This document shows, piece after piece, positions 1 through 5,859 of a stretch of DNA of 6,037 nt (within the stretch, counting starts at the first letter, position 1; each line of letters opens with the position of its first letter). Location: positions 1-6,037 of the forward strand of contig JAJNBN010000239.1 in NCBI GenBank assembly GCA_021156225.1, given 5' to 3'. Source of the stretch: Verrucomicrobiota bacterium. GTDB taxonomy: Bacteria > Verrucomicrobiota > Verrucomicrobiia > Limisphaerales > JAEYXS01. A program made the position numbers and the translations under genes. The notes under the pieces were generated by a model. The model searched no databases and was not told where the DNA came from. It was given only the letters and a program-made list of their open reading frames with translations.

Positions 1-287
1 GGGCGCCATTTCACGTTGTCCCATTCGGCGGTGAGGGCGAGGTGGATGCCGACATCGACATCCGGATGTTCGGTGAGGAATTTCACGGCTTCGGGAAACC
101 AGGGGGAGGGGACGATGATCTCGACGGAGGTGGCGATGCCTTCCTTATACGATTTCAGAATGGCTTCATTGCCGGCGTGGGAATAGCCCATGTCATCGGC
201 ACGGACGATGAGGCGCGGAGGAGCGGGTTGTTGAGCCCAAGTGCAGGTGGCAAGGAGCAAGGCCAATAGGGGGAACAGGGTTTTCAT
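1..287 (-). CDS. Exported ChbG/HpnK (YdjC-like) carbohydrate deacetylase, 3' part outside window
   Basis: The reading frame is open from ATG at 287 down to the window edge, giving 95 complete N-terminal codons; the C-terminal part lies outside. Residues 1-18 form a signal peptide (MKTLFPLLALLLATCTWA), so the enzyme is probably exported. The mature part starts with RLIVRADDMGYSHAGNEA (residues 25-42), the family's N-terminal strand carrying the metal-binding Asp pair (D31/D32). Next come VPSPWFPEAVKFL (59-71) and DVDVGIHLALTAEW (76-89), where H82 is the expected second metal ligand. YdjC/ChbG proteins are metal-dependent deacetylases acting on N-acetylated or similarly substituted sugars; the substrate here cannot be told. 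The third metal ligand and the rest of the barrel are not visible. No good Shine-Dalgarno precedes the ATG, but the signal peptide supports this start. The gene is divergent from the tmRNA gene. Confidence 0.9.
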   Translation of the reverse strand, partial: MKTLFPLLALLLATCTWAQQPAPPRLIVRADDMGYSHAGNEAILKSYKEGIATSVEIIVPSPWFPEAVKFLTEHPDVDVGIHLALTAEWDNVKWR

Positions 288-290
288 GGA

Positions 291-317
291 GTTTGCGGAG
301 ATTACGGAGATTTACGG
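291..317. repeat. Short degenerate 9-bp tandem repeat
   Basis: Three imperfect copies of a 9-10 bp unit resembling GATTACGGA lie directly upstream of the deacetylase start: gtttgcgga (291-299), gattacgga (300-308) and gatttacgg (309-317, with one inserted base). They lie in the deacetylase 5' leader on the minus strand. The role is unknown. The unit resembles degenerate intergenic repeats seen in environmental bacterial genomes, and chance is possible at this copy number. Confidence 0.4.
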
Positions 318-355
318 GAAAGATAAAGTGGCAATGTGATTTGCAAATCGCCTGC

Positions 356-384
356 TTGACGAATGCCCATGCTCGGTGGATGTT
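356..384 (+). promoter_or_regulatory. Candidate sigma70-type promoter of the tmRNA gene
   Basis: TTGACG at 356-361 matches five of six -35 consensus bases. With a 17-bp spacer it is followed by GATGTT at 379-384, a poor -10 (three of six). A start near 391 would give a short leader that RNase P could remove to produce the mature tmRNA 5' end at 400. The position fits, but the weak -10 box keeps this tentative. Confidence 0.35.
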
Positions 385-495
385 GTCGCGCTGGCTTATG
401 GGGGCGTACTGGTTTCGACCATGTGAACGCATCAGAAGCGGCATGCCGAGGATGATCTGTTGGCCTCGTAAATCACTCAGGTCAAAAAAATAGTA

Positions 496-525
496 GCCAA
501 CCAAGAACTGGCCCTCGCAGCCTAA
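496..525 (+). other. tmRNA tag-peptide reading frame (ANQELALAA)
   Basis: The resume codon is inferred to be GCC at 496, just after the A-rich stretch and TAGTA (491-495), the usual position for translation to switch to the tmRNA template. The codons read Ala-Asn-Gln-Glu-Leu-Ala-Leu-Ala-Ala, then TAA at 523-525. The Ala-Asn start and the Leu-Ala-Ala end are the standard features recognised by ClpXP-type proteases. A helix beginning at 526 follows directly, as in other tmRNAs. The resume codon is not experimentally fixed. Confidence 0.93.
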
Positions 526-728
526 GTTGCTGTGACGTCCGCCACTAGACACCGACTATGGTGGATGGACGCAACAGTCGGTTAGATTGAAGCGGAGACT
601 GCGCGACTCTCAATCGAATCTTATACCATGCAGACTAAGCAGTGTGCTTCGCTGTCAGGACGTCAGCACACAGCCGACAATATCTCCTGGCTAAGCATGT
701 AGTCGCAACTGGTAGCTTTGCCTGGCAC

Positions 729-756
729 GCGGGTTCAACTCCCGCCGCCTCCACCA
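729..756 (+). other. Putative integration-site half (att) in the tmRNA 3' end
   Basis: The T arm plus acceptor 3' strand of ssrA is a common attachment site for tyrosine recombinases, which restore the RNA gene when they insert. Here an integrase gene starts 52 bp beyond the CCA, the layout expected at one end of an integrated island. I found no second copy of this 28-bp segment in the window, so the other end of the element, if it still exists, is outside or deleted. The exact crossover position is not determined. Confidence 0.4.
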
Positions 757-808
757 GTGTTTGCAGGTGTTTTGTGAGTGTTCTTGACTTGATGGGACAG
801 TTTCGCGC
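757..808. other. Spacer between tmRNA and integrase
   Basis: This 52-bp GT-rich stretch holds no clear hairpin terminator for the tmRNA. The integrase ribosome-binding site is weak: GGGACAG at 794-800 lies 8 nt before the ATG. Short direct repeats of GTGTTT/GTGTTC occur at 757-762, 769-774 and 778-783. They could be arm-type recombinase sites, but this is only a suggestion. Confidence 0.3.
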
Positions 809-1660
809 ATGAGCTCGCGCAAATCCCCGCCTGCCTCCGCTCCGATTGTCATTAAGGAAGGCAGTGTTTCCGTCTCCATTTATCCCACGTTCAACCGCAT
901 CTATCGGACCCATCCCGTGACCGGCCAGCGCGAGCTCAAGAGTGCGCATGAGCAGTTCACCCTTGCTTATTACCAAGGCTCCAAGCGTGTCAGGAAGAAG
1001 TTCACCGACCTTGCCAAGGCCAAGCTGGAAGCCGAGGCTGTGGTTCTGAAGCTCGCCAATGGCGAAACCGAAGCGCTGAAGCTGACCGGTAAAGATCGTG
1101 CCTGCTACGTCGCCGCCACCCAGGATCTCCACAAATGGCGCGCCGATGCTAACCTCCGGCTTGTCGTGGCCGATTACGTTGCCGCCGCTCGCCGCCTGCC
1201 GGAGAACGTGCCCTTGCAGGAAGCGGTCAATTTCTACCTCAAACGCCATCCCGCTGGTCTCGCCCAGCGCACTGTGCGGCAAGTCCTGGACGAACTCGTC
1301 AAATCCAAATCCGACGCCGGCAAGAGCGAAGTTTACATCAAGGATCTCCGAGGCCGTGTGGGCCACTTTGCCGATGCCTTTCAGGTGCCTATCACTAGCG
1401 TCACCGGCCAGCAGGTGGACGACTACATCCGCGCCCGCGGCAAAGCCCCGCGCACGCAGAACAACATCCGCCGCCTCGTCGCCACCCTGTTCAAGTTCGC
1501 TGTCCGTCGCGGCTACCTGCCGAAAGACCACGACGAGATGAGCGCCGTGGAGAAAGCCGCCGAGGGTGGGGGAGACATCGAGATCTTCACCCCGGACGAA
1601 CTGCGAAAGCTCTTCGCCGTCATCCAGCCCGGCATGACCCCTTATCTTCCCAGCTTGTAG
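809..1660 (+). pseudogene. Tyrosine recombinase/phage integrase, truncated: catalytic domain missing
   Basis: The frame encodes 283 residues from ATG at 809. Residues 20-115 form a basic N-terminal region (for example YYQGSKRVRKKF, 54-65), as in integrases that bind arm sites. Residues about 134-240 have the helical SAM-like core-binding layout: PLQEAVNFYLKRH, then VYIKDLRGRVGHFAD, VTGQQVDDYI, and RTQNNIRRLVATLFKFAVRRGYL. FTPDELRKLFAVI (260-272) and PGMTPYL (274-280) lead into where the catalytic domain should begin, but the frame stops three residues later. The catalytic R...H-x-x-R...Y residues, normally spread over another 130-170 residues, are all absent, so the protein should not recombine DNA. 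Its position just after ssrA in the same orientation is typical for an island integrase. Its 3' end overlaps the converging kinase gene by 19 bp. The identification rests on overall pattern and context, because the signature residues are missing. Confidence 0.8.
1640..1650. other. Probable rearrangement junction between integrase and kinase tails
   Basis: To the left the plus-strand frame still reads like integrase (PGMTPYL). To the right the minus-strand frame still reads like the kinase tail (CPGGGSYKLG). Each frame hits a stop within a few codons of crossing into the other's territory: kinase TAA at 1642-1644 and integrase TAG at 1658-1660. Both proteins lack the C-terminal parts expected from relatives. 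This is best explained by a deletion or insertion joining two unrelated sequences here. No target-site duplication or terminal repeat is visible. Confidence 0.6.
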
Positions 1661-4386
1661 GAACCGCCGCCGGGGCAGATGGGCAAGGCTTTGTCTTTCA
1701 GGTAAAAGAGAATCCCGGATAAATCCGGAGCGTCGAAATCTTTTTTCTTGTGTTCCAAAGCCCACTGTTGAGTGGCTCCGTCTATCTGTCTTAGGTTGCT
1801 TAAGCAACGAGAGGGGTGACTTGTTGTTCTACTGGTCACAAATCGGGGGGGAACGGCTGCCACCAAGCCGAAAATAAAAAGGACCAGAAGAAGGCCGACA
1901 ATCCGTTTCATCTGCCAGGTTCTCTTCATCGCACGGTCGAGGAAATATCCACCAATGATGGGCGGGATCAGCAGTAATAAATTCGTGAAAATATTCGGCA
2001 TCAGAAAAGTTCGGGTGAAGCCCGCTGTTAAGAAATAGAGGACTATGAAGCAGGACAGCGCTACGTAGCACAAGGTGTTGCGCGAGGCCGATCTGAGCTG
2101 GCCCACCGTAGCGAATAGATTCGCGAGCGCGAACCAGGTCAAGGCCAGATAAGCTTGGTCCTGCAGTGTCCCCAAGCCAAACAGGAATGGCGGAACTACC
2201 ATACCCATGAACACCCAGGAAAAAGTCCGCTTGTAGGCGGGCTGTTTGAGCAACTCCGACCAGTTGAGCTCGCCCGTTTCCGCGGCCGGATCGACCCGGC
2301 GAAGTTCGGCCACTTTCAACAACGCCAGTCCGGCTAGTATACCCGCAACGCTGGCCGCAGCCGCGACTGCGCCTGGCAGCAACATCCCGGTCATCGTGCA
2401 AAAACCAAGACCTATGCAGAGGATGGGCGGTGTGAGGTCGCGCCACTCGTCACGCGGCCGCCTCAGGAAGACGCCCGTGAAATAAACGAAATGAGCGAGC
2501 ACAGCCGCCACCAAACCGAACAGTTGGGCAAAATTATCATTCACCCGCTGGCGCATGGTCGGATTCAGAATGACTGGTTCTTCTGCTCCTGGAAACATCC
2601 CCGGGGGAGGTTGGAACTGTCCCCATTCGAGAAACCAACGCACCAGTGGAGGGCTAGCCAGCAGGAGCAGTGGAATCATCACCAGCAATCCCGGCCAGTT
2701 GACCTTCAACTTGAACTTCGGTTGCTCTGTCTCATGGCTGCCAAGGCCCAACAACTCGTCTAGGCGGGCGAAGCGCCAGGTGACCAGCACCCCCGTCCAG
2801 CAGAATGCGGCGGCAAAGGCGAGGCCAGTCAGTCCCACTGCCATTTCTCGATGGTCGTGACTGTTAAACCAGACGAGCAGGCGGATACTAGTCAGGGCAA
2901 GCCCAACGGAGAGCAACACTTGAACGGTACCTGTCACTTTCACAAACCAGTTGAGCCACGGTGGAATGGGGGCTAGCCGCTGGCGTTTGACCTCGCTCCA
3001 GTGAACGCTGGACAGAGCTGAAACAATCCAGAGTACAAGGCCGAGCAGCAGCAAAATCACCGGGACACCCACCATCTCACCCGGCGGCTTCGCCTTGGGA
3101 TTCGCCATCCGCCATTGTAGGAACTCGTTCTTCTGCCACAGACCAAAGGCCAGCCCGGTTAGGCCCAGAATCAACAGCACGGCCAATCCGCTCACTACCC
3201 ACGGTCTTTGGCGGCACCAAGAAACGAGCTTGCGTGCAGCGCTTGCCGGTTTGGCGATGATGGGTTCGTGCTTGAGAAAGCGCCCAAGTTCCTCCGCCAG
3301 TGCCCGCGCACTGGCATACCGCCGCTCCGGCTGCTTCTCCAGGCACTTCAGGCAGATGGTCTCCAAGTCCGGCGGCACCGCCGGATTGAGCTTCGTCGGA
3401 GCTTCCGGTTCCTGTTCCACCACCTGCTGCAACGTCTCCACCCCCGTCGCCCCTTGGAACGGCACCCGCCCCGTCAGCATCTGGTAAAGGATCGCCCCCA
3501 GCGAATACACATCACTGGCTGGCCCCAGCTCCCCCAACCGCCCCAGCGCCTGCTCCGGCGGCATGTAACTCGGACTGCCCATCACCGTCCCGCTCTGCGT
3601 CTGCTCGCTCTGGTTGGTCAACTGCTTGGCCAGCCCAAAGTCCGTGATCCGCGGCGCCCCGCTCTCATCGATCAGGACATTATGCGGCTTCAGGTCCCGG
3701 TGCAGCGTCCCGCGCTGATGCGCGTAATGCACCGCTTCCGCGATGGTCTGAAGCAACCGGGCGGCCTCCGCCGGACCCATCGGCTTCTCCTTGATCAACT
3801 CCGCCAAATCCCGGCCCGCCACATAATCCATCGAAAAATAATGCCGCCCGGCCTGCTCCCCGATCTCATGGATCGCCACTATGTTGGGGTGTTGCAAGTT
3901 CGCCGCCGCTTCTGCCTCCGTGTGGAACCGCTTCACATCTGCTGCCGTCGCCAGTTGTCCGCTCAAGATCATCTTCACGGCCACCAACCGGTTCAGGCTC
4001 TTCTGCCGCGCCTTCCACACCACCCCCATGCCCCCACGGGCGATCTCCTCCAGCAACTCGTAATCCCCAAAATACTTCAATGTTACCGGCAGGTTCACCT
4101 GAATCCGACCGGCCATCACCTCCGTCCCGCCCCGGCTCGATTCCACCGTCTCCGCCGAGCCGGAATCAGGCTGCACCGCCGGATGTTCCAGAAAGCTGTC
4201 CGCCTTATGATGGGCTAGGAGCTGGTGGAGTTGCATGTGCAGCTCGCGATCTTGTCCGCAGGCATCGGCGACGAAGCGCTCGCGTTTGGCGGGATCAGTG
4301 ATGTCCAGCGCGGCCAGGAACAACTGCCGCAGGCGCGGTTCGGGAGTTGGGTTGCTCGCATTCATAATGGTGCTCTGGTCATTCAT
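1642..4386 (-). CDS. Membrane-bound Hanks-type Ser/Thr protein kinase with polytopic membrane region and truncated tail domain
   Basis: Numbering is from ATG at 4386 (914 residues). Kinase domain, about 108-375: glycine loop ARGGMGVV (116-123), VAVK lysine K138, catalytic loop HRDLKPHN (H229, D231, N236), DFG at 249-251, and PPE (276-278) in place of APE. All catalytic residues are present, so it should be active in the cytoplasm. A first membrane helix follows at about 396-418, then roughly a dozen hydrophobic segments up to about 846, an unusually large polytopic part for a bacterial kinase. The tail has CLSNLRQIDGATQQWALE (861-878) and CPGGGSYKLGR, related to the tail of the 172-residue protein upstream. 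It stops about 14 residues short of that relative, at the junction near 1645. The sigma gene ends 34 nt upstream, so they are probably co-transcribed. ATG 4365 (MNASNP) is an equally possible start. A longer frame from 4461 would overlap the sigma gene and adds residues unlike the family. The signal and substrates are unknown. Confidence 0.93.
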   Translation of the reverse strand: MNDQSTIMNASNPTPEPRLRQLFLAALDITDPAKRERFVADACGQDRELHMQLHQLLAHHKADSFLEHPAVQPDSGSAETVESSRGGTEVMAGRIQVNLPVTLKYFGDYELLEEIARGGMGVVWKARQKSLNRLVAVKMILSGQLATAADVKRFHTEAEAAANLQHPNIVAIHEIGEQAGRHYFSMDYVAGRDLAELIKEKPMGPAEAARLLQTIAEAVHYAHQRGTLHRDLKPHNVLIDESGAPRITDFGLAKQLTNQSEQTQSGTVMGSPSYMPPEQALGRLGELGPASDVYSLGAILYQMLTGRVPFQGATGVETLQQVVEQEPEAPTKLNPAVPPDLETICLKCLEKQPERRYASARALAEELGRFLKHEPIIAKPASAARKLVSWCRQRPWVVSGLAVLLILGLTGLAFGLWQKNEFLQWRMANPKAKPPGEMVGVPVILLLLGLVLWIVSALSSVHWSEVKRQRLAPIPPWLNWFVKVTGTVQVLLSVGLALTSIRLLVWFNSHDHREMAVGLTGLAFAAAFCWTGVLVTWRFARLDELLGLGSHETEQPKFKLKVNWPGLLVMIPLLLLASPPLVRWFLEWGQFQPPPGMFPGAEEPVILNPTMRQRVNDNFAQLFGLVAAVLAHFVYFTGVFLRRPRDEWRDLTPPILCIGLGFCTMTGMLLPGAVAAAASVAGILAGLALLKVAELRRVDPAAETGELNWSELLKQPAYKRTFSWVFMGMVVPPFLFGLGTLQDQAYLALTWFALANLFATVGQLRSASRNTLCYVALSCFIVLYFLTAGFTRTFLMPNIFTNLLLLIPPIIGGYFLDRAMKRTWQMKRIVGLLLVLFIFGLVAAVPPRFVTSRTTSHPSRCLSNLRQIDGATQQWALEHKKKDFDAPDLSGILFYLKDKALPICPGGGSYKLGR

Positions 4387-4420
4387 GCGAGCGGGCGGGG
4401 CAAACACCGCCAAAGTATTT

Positions 4421-4978
4421 TCATTTTCCTTCCAGCGCCTTCCGCAACCAGGCGCGCGCAAAGGTCCAGAGCCGCTCAGTGTTCCGCAAAGGCAGCCCCA
4501 GTGCCTCCGCCGACTCCGGCATGGTGAGGCCGATGAAGTAACGCAGCTTCACCAGTGTGGCCGCCTGCGGGTCGGCTTGCGCCAGTTCATTCAAGGCTTC
4601 GTGGATTGCAAGCAGTTCCTCATCTGGTGCTTGGAGGACAAGCCGCGATTCAAAATCATCCTCGCGTTCGGCATAACCGCCTTTGACCAGCACCTGCCGT
4701 CGCCGCGCACGCTCAATGAGGATTCGCCGCATGGCTTCGGCGGCGGCGGCGAAGAAATGCGCCCGATTGGCGAACTGCTGCTGCCCGTCCTCGCCGACGA
4801 GCCGCAACCAGGCCTCATGCACGAGCGCGGTGGGTTGCAGCGTGTGGTGGGCGGCTTCCTGGGCCATTTTGTGCGCGGCCAGGCGGCGCAACTCAGCATA
4901 GACCAACGGGAGCAGATCAGTCGCCGCTTGGGCATCGCCGCTCTCGGCGGCGTGGAGAAGGCGGGTGACATCACTCAC
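4421..4978 (-). CDS. ECF-type RNA polymerase sigma factor (TIGR02999-like)
   Basis: This 185-residue protein has the normal length for its family. Residues 2-35 (DVTRLLHAAESGDAQAA, then LLPLVYAELRRLA) form the region 2 start. HTLQPTALVHEAWLRL (45-60) is the hallmark of the sigma group common in Planctomycetes, Verrucomicrobia and Acidobacteria. RRILIERARRR (84-94) completes region 2, and LVKLRYFIGLTMPESAEALG (142-161) with TERLWTFARAWLRKAL (167-182) forms the region 4 helix-turn-helix that reads the -35 element. The start is GTG at 4978: an in-frame TGA at 4988-4990 blocks any longer version, and the nearby ATG at 4974 is in another frame. No strong Shine-Dalgarno is seen. The gene sits between the small membrane protein (57 nt upstream) and the kinase (34 nt downstream). 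No anti-sigma factor gene is visible, so control by the partner kinase is a reasonable inference but not shown. Confidence 0.95.
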   Translation of the reverse strand: MSDVTRLLHAAESGDAQAATDLLPLVYAELRRLAAHKMAQEAAHHTLQPTALVHEAWLRLVGEDGQQQFANRAHFFAAAAEAMRRILIERARRRQVLVKGGYAEREDDFESRLVLQAPDEELLAIHEALNELAQADPQAATLVKLRYFIGLTMPESAEALGLPLRNTERLWTFARAWLRKALEGK

Positions 4979-5035
4979 GGGGCCATTTCAACAGGCCGGC
5001 ATCGCCTCCGCAAGCGCAGGAGTCACGCGTCTTCC

Positions 5036-5554
5036 TCAATTCGTGCCCGGGTGCGCGGTGCAGATTGTCTTCTCACCCACGGTGCCAATGACGTAGGTGC
5101 CGCCGCGCTCGCAGACGGGGAGCTGTTTCTGAATCAAGTATGGTGTCAGGTCGGTTACTGTCGGCCTGTCCATGTCGATCTTCCTGTGTTCCATCGCCCA
5201 CTGGCTCTTGGCTCCGTCAATTTGCTTCTGCTGGGCCACGCAGGCGTTGGGAGCCGCAACCGTCCGGTGCTTGACGAAATGCGGTAGAGCCAGCAGCGCT
5301 GCCGCGTCCAGCACGACCAGATAGAAAGCCACCCGCGTCCACTTTCCAGGCGACCAGTCGCGGTGGCTCAGGGCGCGAATTCCCGCGAACACCAACCAAG
5401 CGCCGCCGAGCAGCAGTGTCAGCACCATCCCTAGGACGACCAGGATAAAGGGATCACGGCGGGTATAGGGCAGGTCAGACGTCAACTTGAAGAGCACGAA
5501 AAGTCCTATGCCCAACGCTGCGGCACCCAGCAGGATGAGGATTGCTTTTTTCAT
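5036..5554 (-). CDS. Small membrane protein with three N-terminal helices and a cysteine-bearing QIDGA tail domain
   Basis: The 172-residue protein starts at ATG 5554 (MKKAILILLGAAALG), where a hydrophobic segment begins directly. The frame is open further upstream, but those residues are hydrophilic and unlike a protein start. Membrane segments are at about 4-23, 35-59 and 74-94. The rest (about 105-172) is a soluble domain with C105, KQIDGAKSQWAMEH (110-123), DLTPYL, LPVCERGGTYVIG (145-157, C148), and C165 in ICTAHPG. The same pattern ends the kinase and the right-edge partial protein. By prior association I link this domain to Verrucomicrobial membrane and pseudopilin-like proteins; its function is unknown to me. 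By the three-helix prediction the domain lies on the opposite side of the membrane from the N terminus. The stop is 57 nt before the sigma start, suggesting one transcript with sigma and kinase. It could be a sensor or modulator, but that is inference. Confidence 0.85.
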   Translation of the reverse strand: MKKAILILLGAAALGIGLFVLFKLTSDLPYTRRDPFILVVLGMVLTLLLGGAWLVFAGIRALSHRDWSPGKWTRVAFYLVVLDAAALLALPHFVKHRTVAAPNACVAQQKQIDGAKSQWAMEHRKIDMDRPTVTDLTPYLIQKQLPVCERGGTYVIGTVGEKTICTAHPGTN

Positions 5555-5859
5555 TTTATTTCGGGCAGGTTTTAACGAACTTGAGTGAATTTCGTTGGTA
5601 TTATGAATCCTGAAACGGCACTTTGGGTTTTCGGGGTTACCCTCGCTAAATACGCCTCCCTCCACCCAAGATTCCCGATCTCCAGCGCCTGGTTGAACAC
5701 TTCAGCGGCGGTTCTGGTTCGGCGTTCATATCGTGTCTCTGCCCTCATAGGCGTCTCTCACCCCATTTGTTCGCCAACTTTCTCGATTATTTCCGTTCTC
5801 CCAGCTCCGCCCGCAGCCACGCTCAGACATAAGCCCACATCCGCTCCGCACTACGCCAT
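5555..5859. other. Intergenic region with no firmly supported gene
   Basis: This 305-bp stretch separates two minus-strand genes and should carry the promoter of the downstream operon and the end of the upstream transcript. I see no strong promoter: CATAAT on the minus strand (5600-5605) has no matching -35 box at the right distance. I see no clear hairpin-plus-U terminator. One short open frame inside it is listed separately. Confidence 0.5.
5572..5748 (-). CDS. Possible 58-residue hypothetical protein
   Basis: An ATG at 5748 opens a 58-codon frame ending at TAA 5572-5574. GGTGA lies 9 nt upstream of the ATG on the minus strand and could serve as a ribosome-binding site. The product is basic at its N terminus (MRAETRYERRTRTAAEVFNQ), has a central ALEIGNLGWREAYLARV stretch, and has no membrane segment or recognised domain. 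It would lie between the right-edge gene and the small membrane protein, in the same orientation. A frame this short in GC-rich DNA can arise by chance, and a leader or repeat-derived region is an equally good explanation. Confidence 0.25.
   Translation of the reverse strand: MRAETRYERRTRTAAEVFNQALEIGNLGWREAYLARVTPKTQSAVSGFIIPTKFTQVR

Larger units (their letters stand above)
400..756 (+). ncRNA. ssrA: tmRNA (transfer-messenger RNA), complete one-piece form
   Basis: tmRNA rescues ribosomes stalled on broken mRNA: it enters the empty A site as an alanyl-tRNA mimic with SmpB, then acts as a template for a degradation tag. The 5' end GGGGGCG (400-406) pairs with CGCCTCC (746-752) in a 7-bp acceptor stem with one G-U pair, followed by A753 and an encoded CCA (754-756). 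The conserved GGTTTCGAC lies at 411-419. The T arm is GCGGG (729-733), loop TTCAACT, CCCGC (741-745). A first helix pairs 447-451 with 464-468, and its loop can pair 453-456 with 472-475. After the tag, 526-530, 537-540 and 542-545 pair with 571-575, 567-570 and 561-564, and loop ACCGAC (551-556) pairs with GTCGGT (577-582), a pseudoknot. Another has stem 642-648/665-671 with 656-660 pairing to 685-689. The 357-nt length is normal. An integrase gene abuts the 3' end. Confidence 0.96.

Noticed and set aside
193..552. 119-residue minus-strand frame
   Set aside because: It overlaps the true deacetylase frame and the tmRNA 5' half. Part of it is a translation of the 9-bp repeat.
690..756. A tRNA-like 3' end that could suggest a separate tRNA gene
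   Set aside because: There is no anticodon arm or matching 5' acceptor strand nearby. The acceptor partner lies at 400-406, making this the 3' end of tmRNA.
635..1807. 390-residue open frame on the minus strand across the tmRNA 3' end and the integrase
   Set aside because: It is antisense to both the tmRNA and the integrase, has no recognisable domain, and crosses the junction near 1645. It is a shadow of GC-rich coding DNA.
3208..4218. 336-residue plus-strand frame
   Set aside because: It lies antisense to the kinase catalytic domain, whose motifs are unambiguous, and its His/Arg/Pro-rich composition is typical of a shadow frame.
4387..4461. N-terminal extension of the kinase from ATG 4461
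   Set aside because: It would overlap the end of the sigma gene and adds 25 residues unlike the family N terminus. ATG 4386 leaves a normal 34-nt gap.
4235..5287. 350-residue plus-strand frame
   Set aside because: It is antisense to the sigma factor and parts of two neighbours, with no domain signature.
5600..5605. CATAAT as a minus-strand -10 box for the sigma-kinase operon
   Set aside because: No -35-like sequence is found 16-18 bp upstream, and a single hexamer is too weak to call.
5555..5665. N-terminal extension of the small membrane protein from ATG 5665
   Set aside because: The extra 37 residues are polar and low in coding character, whereas MKKAILILLG at 5554 is a typical membrane-protein start.
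5649..5665. A CGCCTCCCTCCACC stretch resembling the tmRNA acceptor 3' end, as a possible second att copy
   Set aside because: The match is short, interrupted by extra bases, and lacks the T-arm sequence, so it is likely chance.
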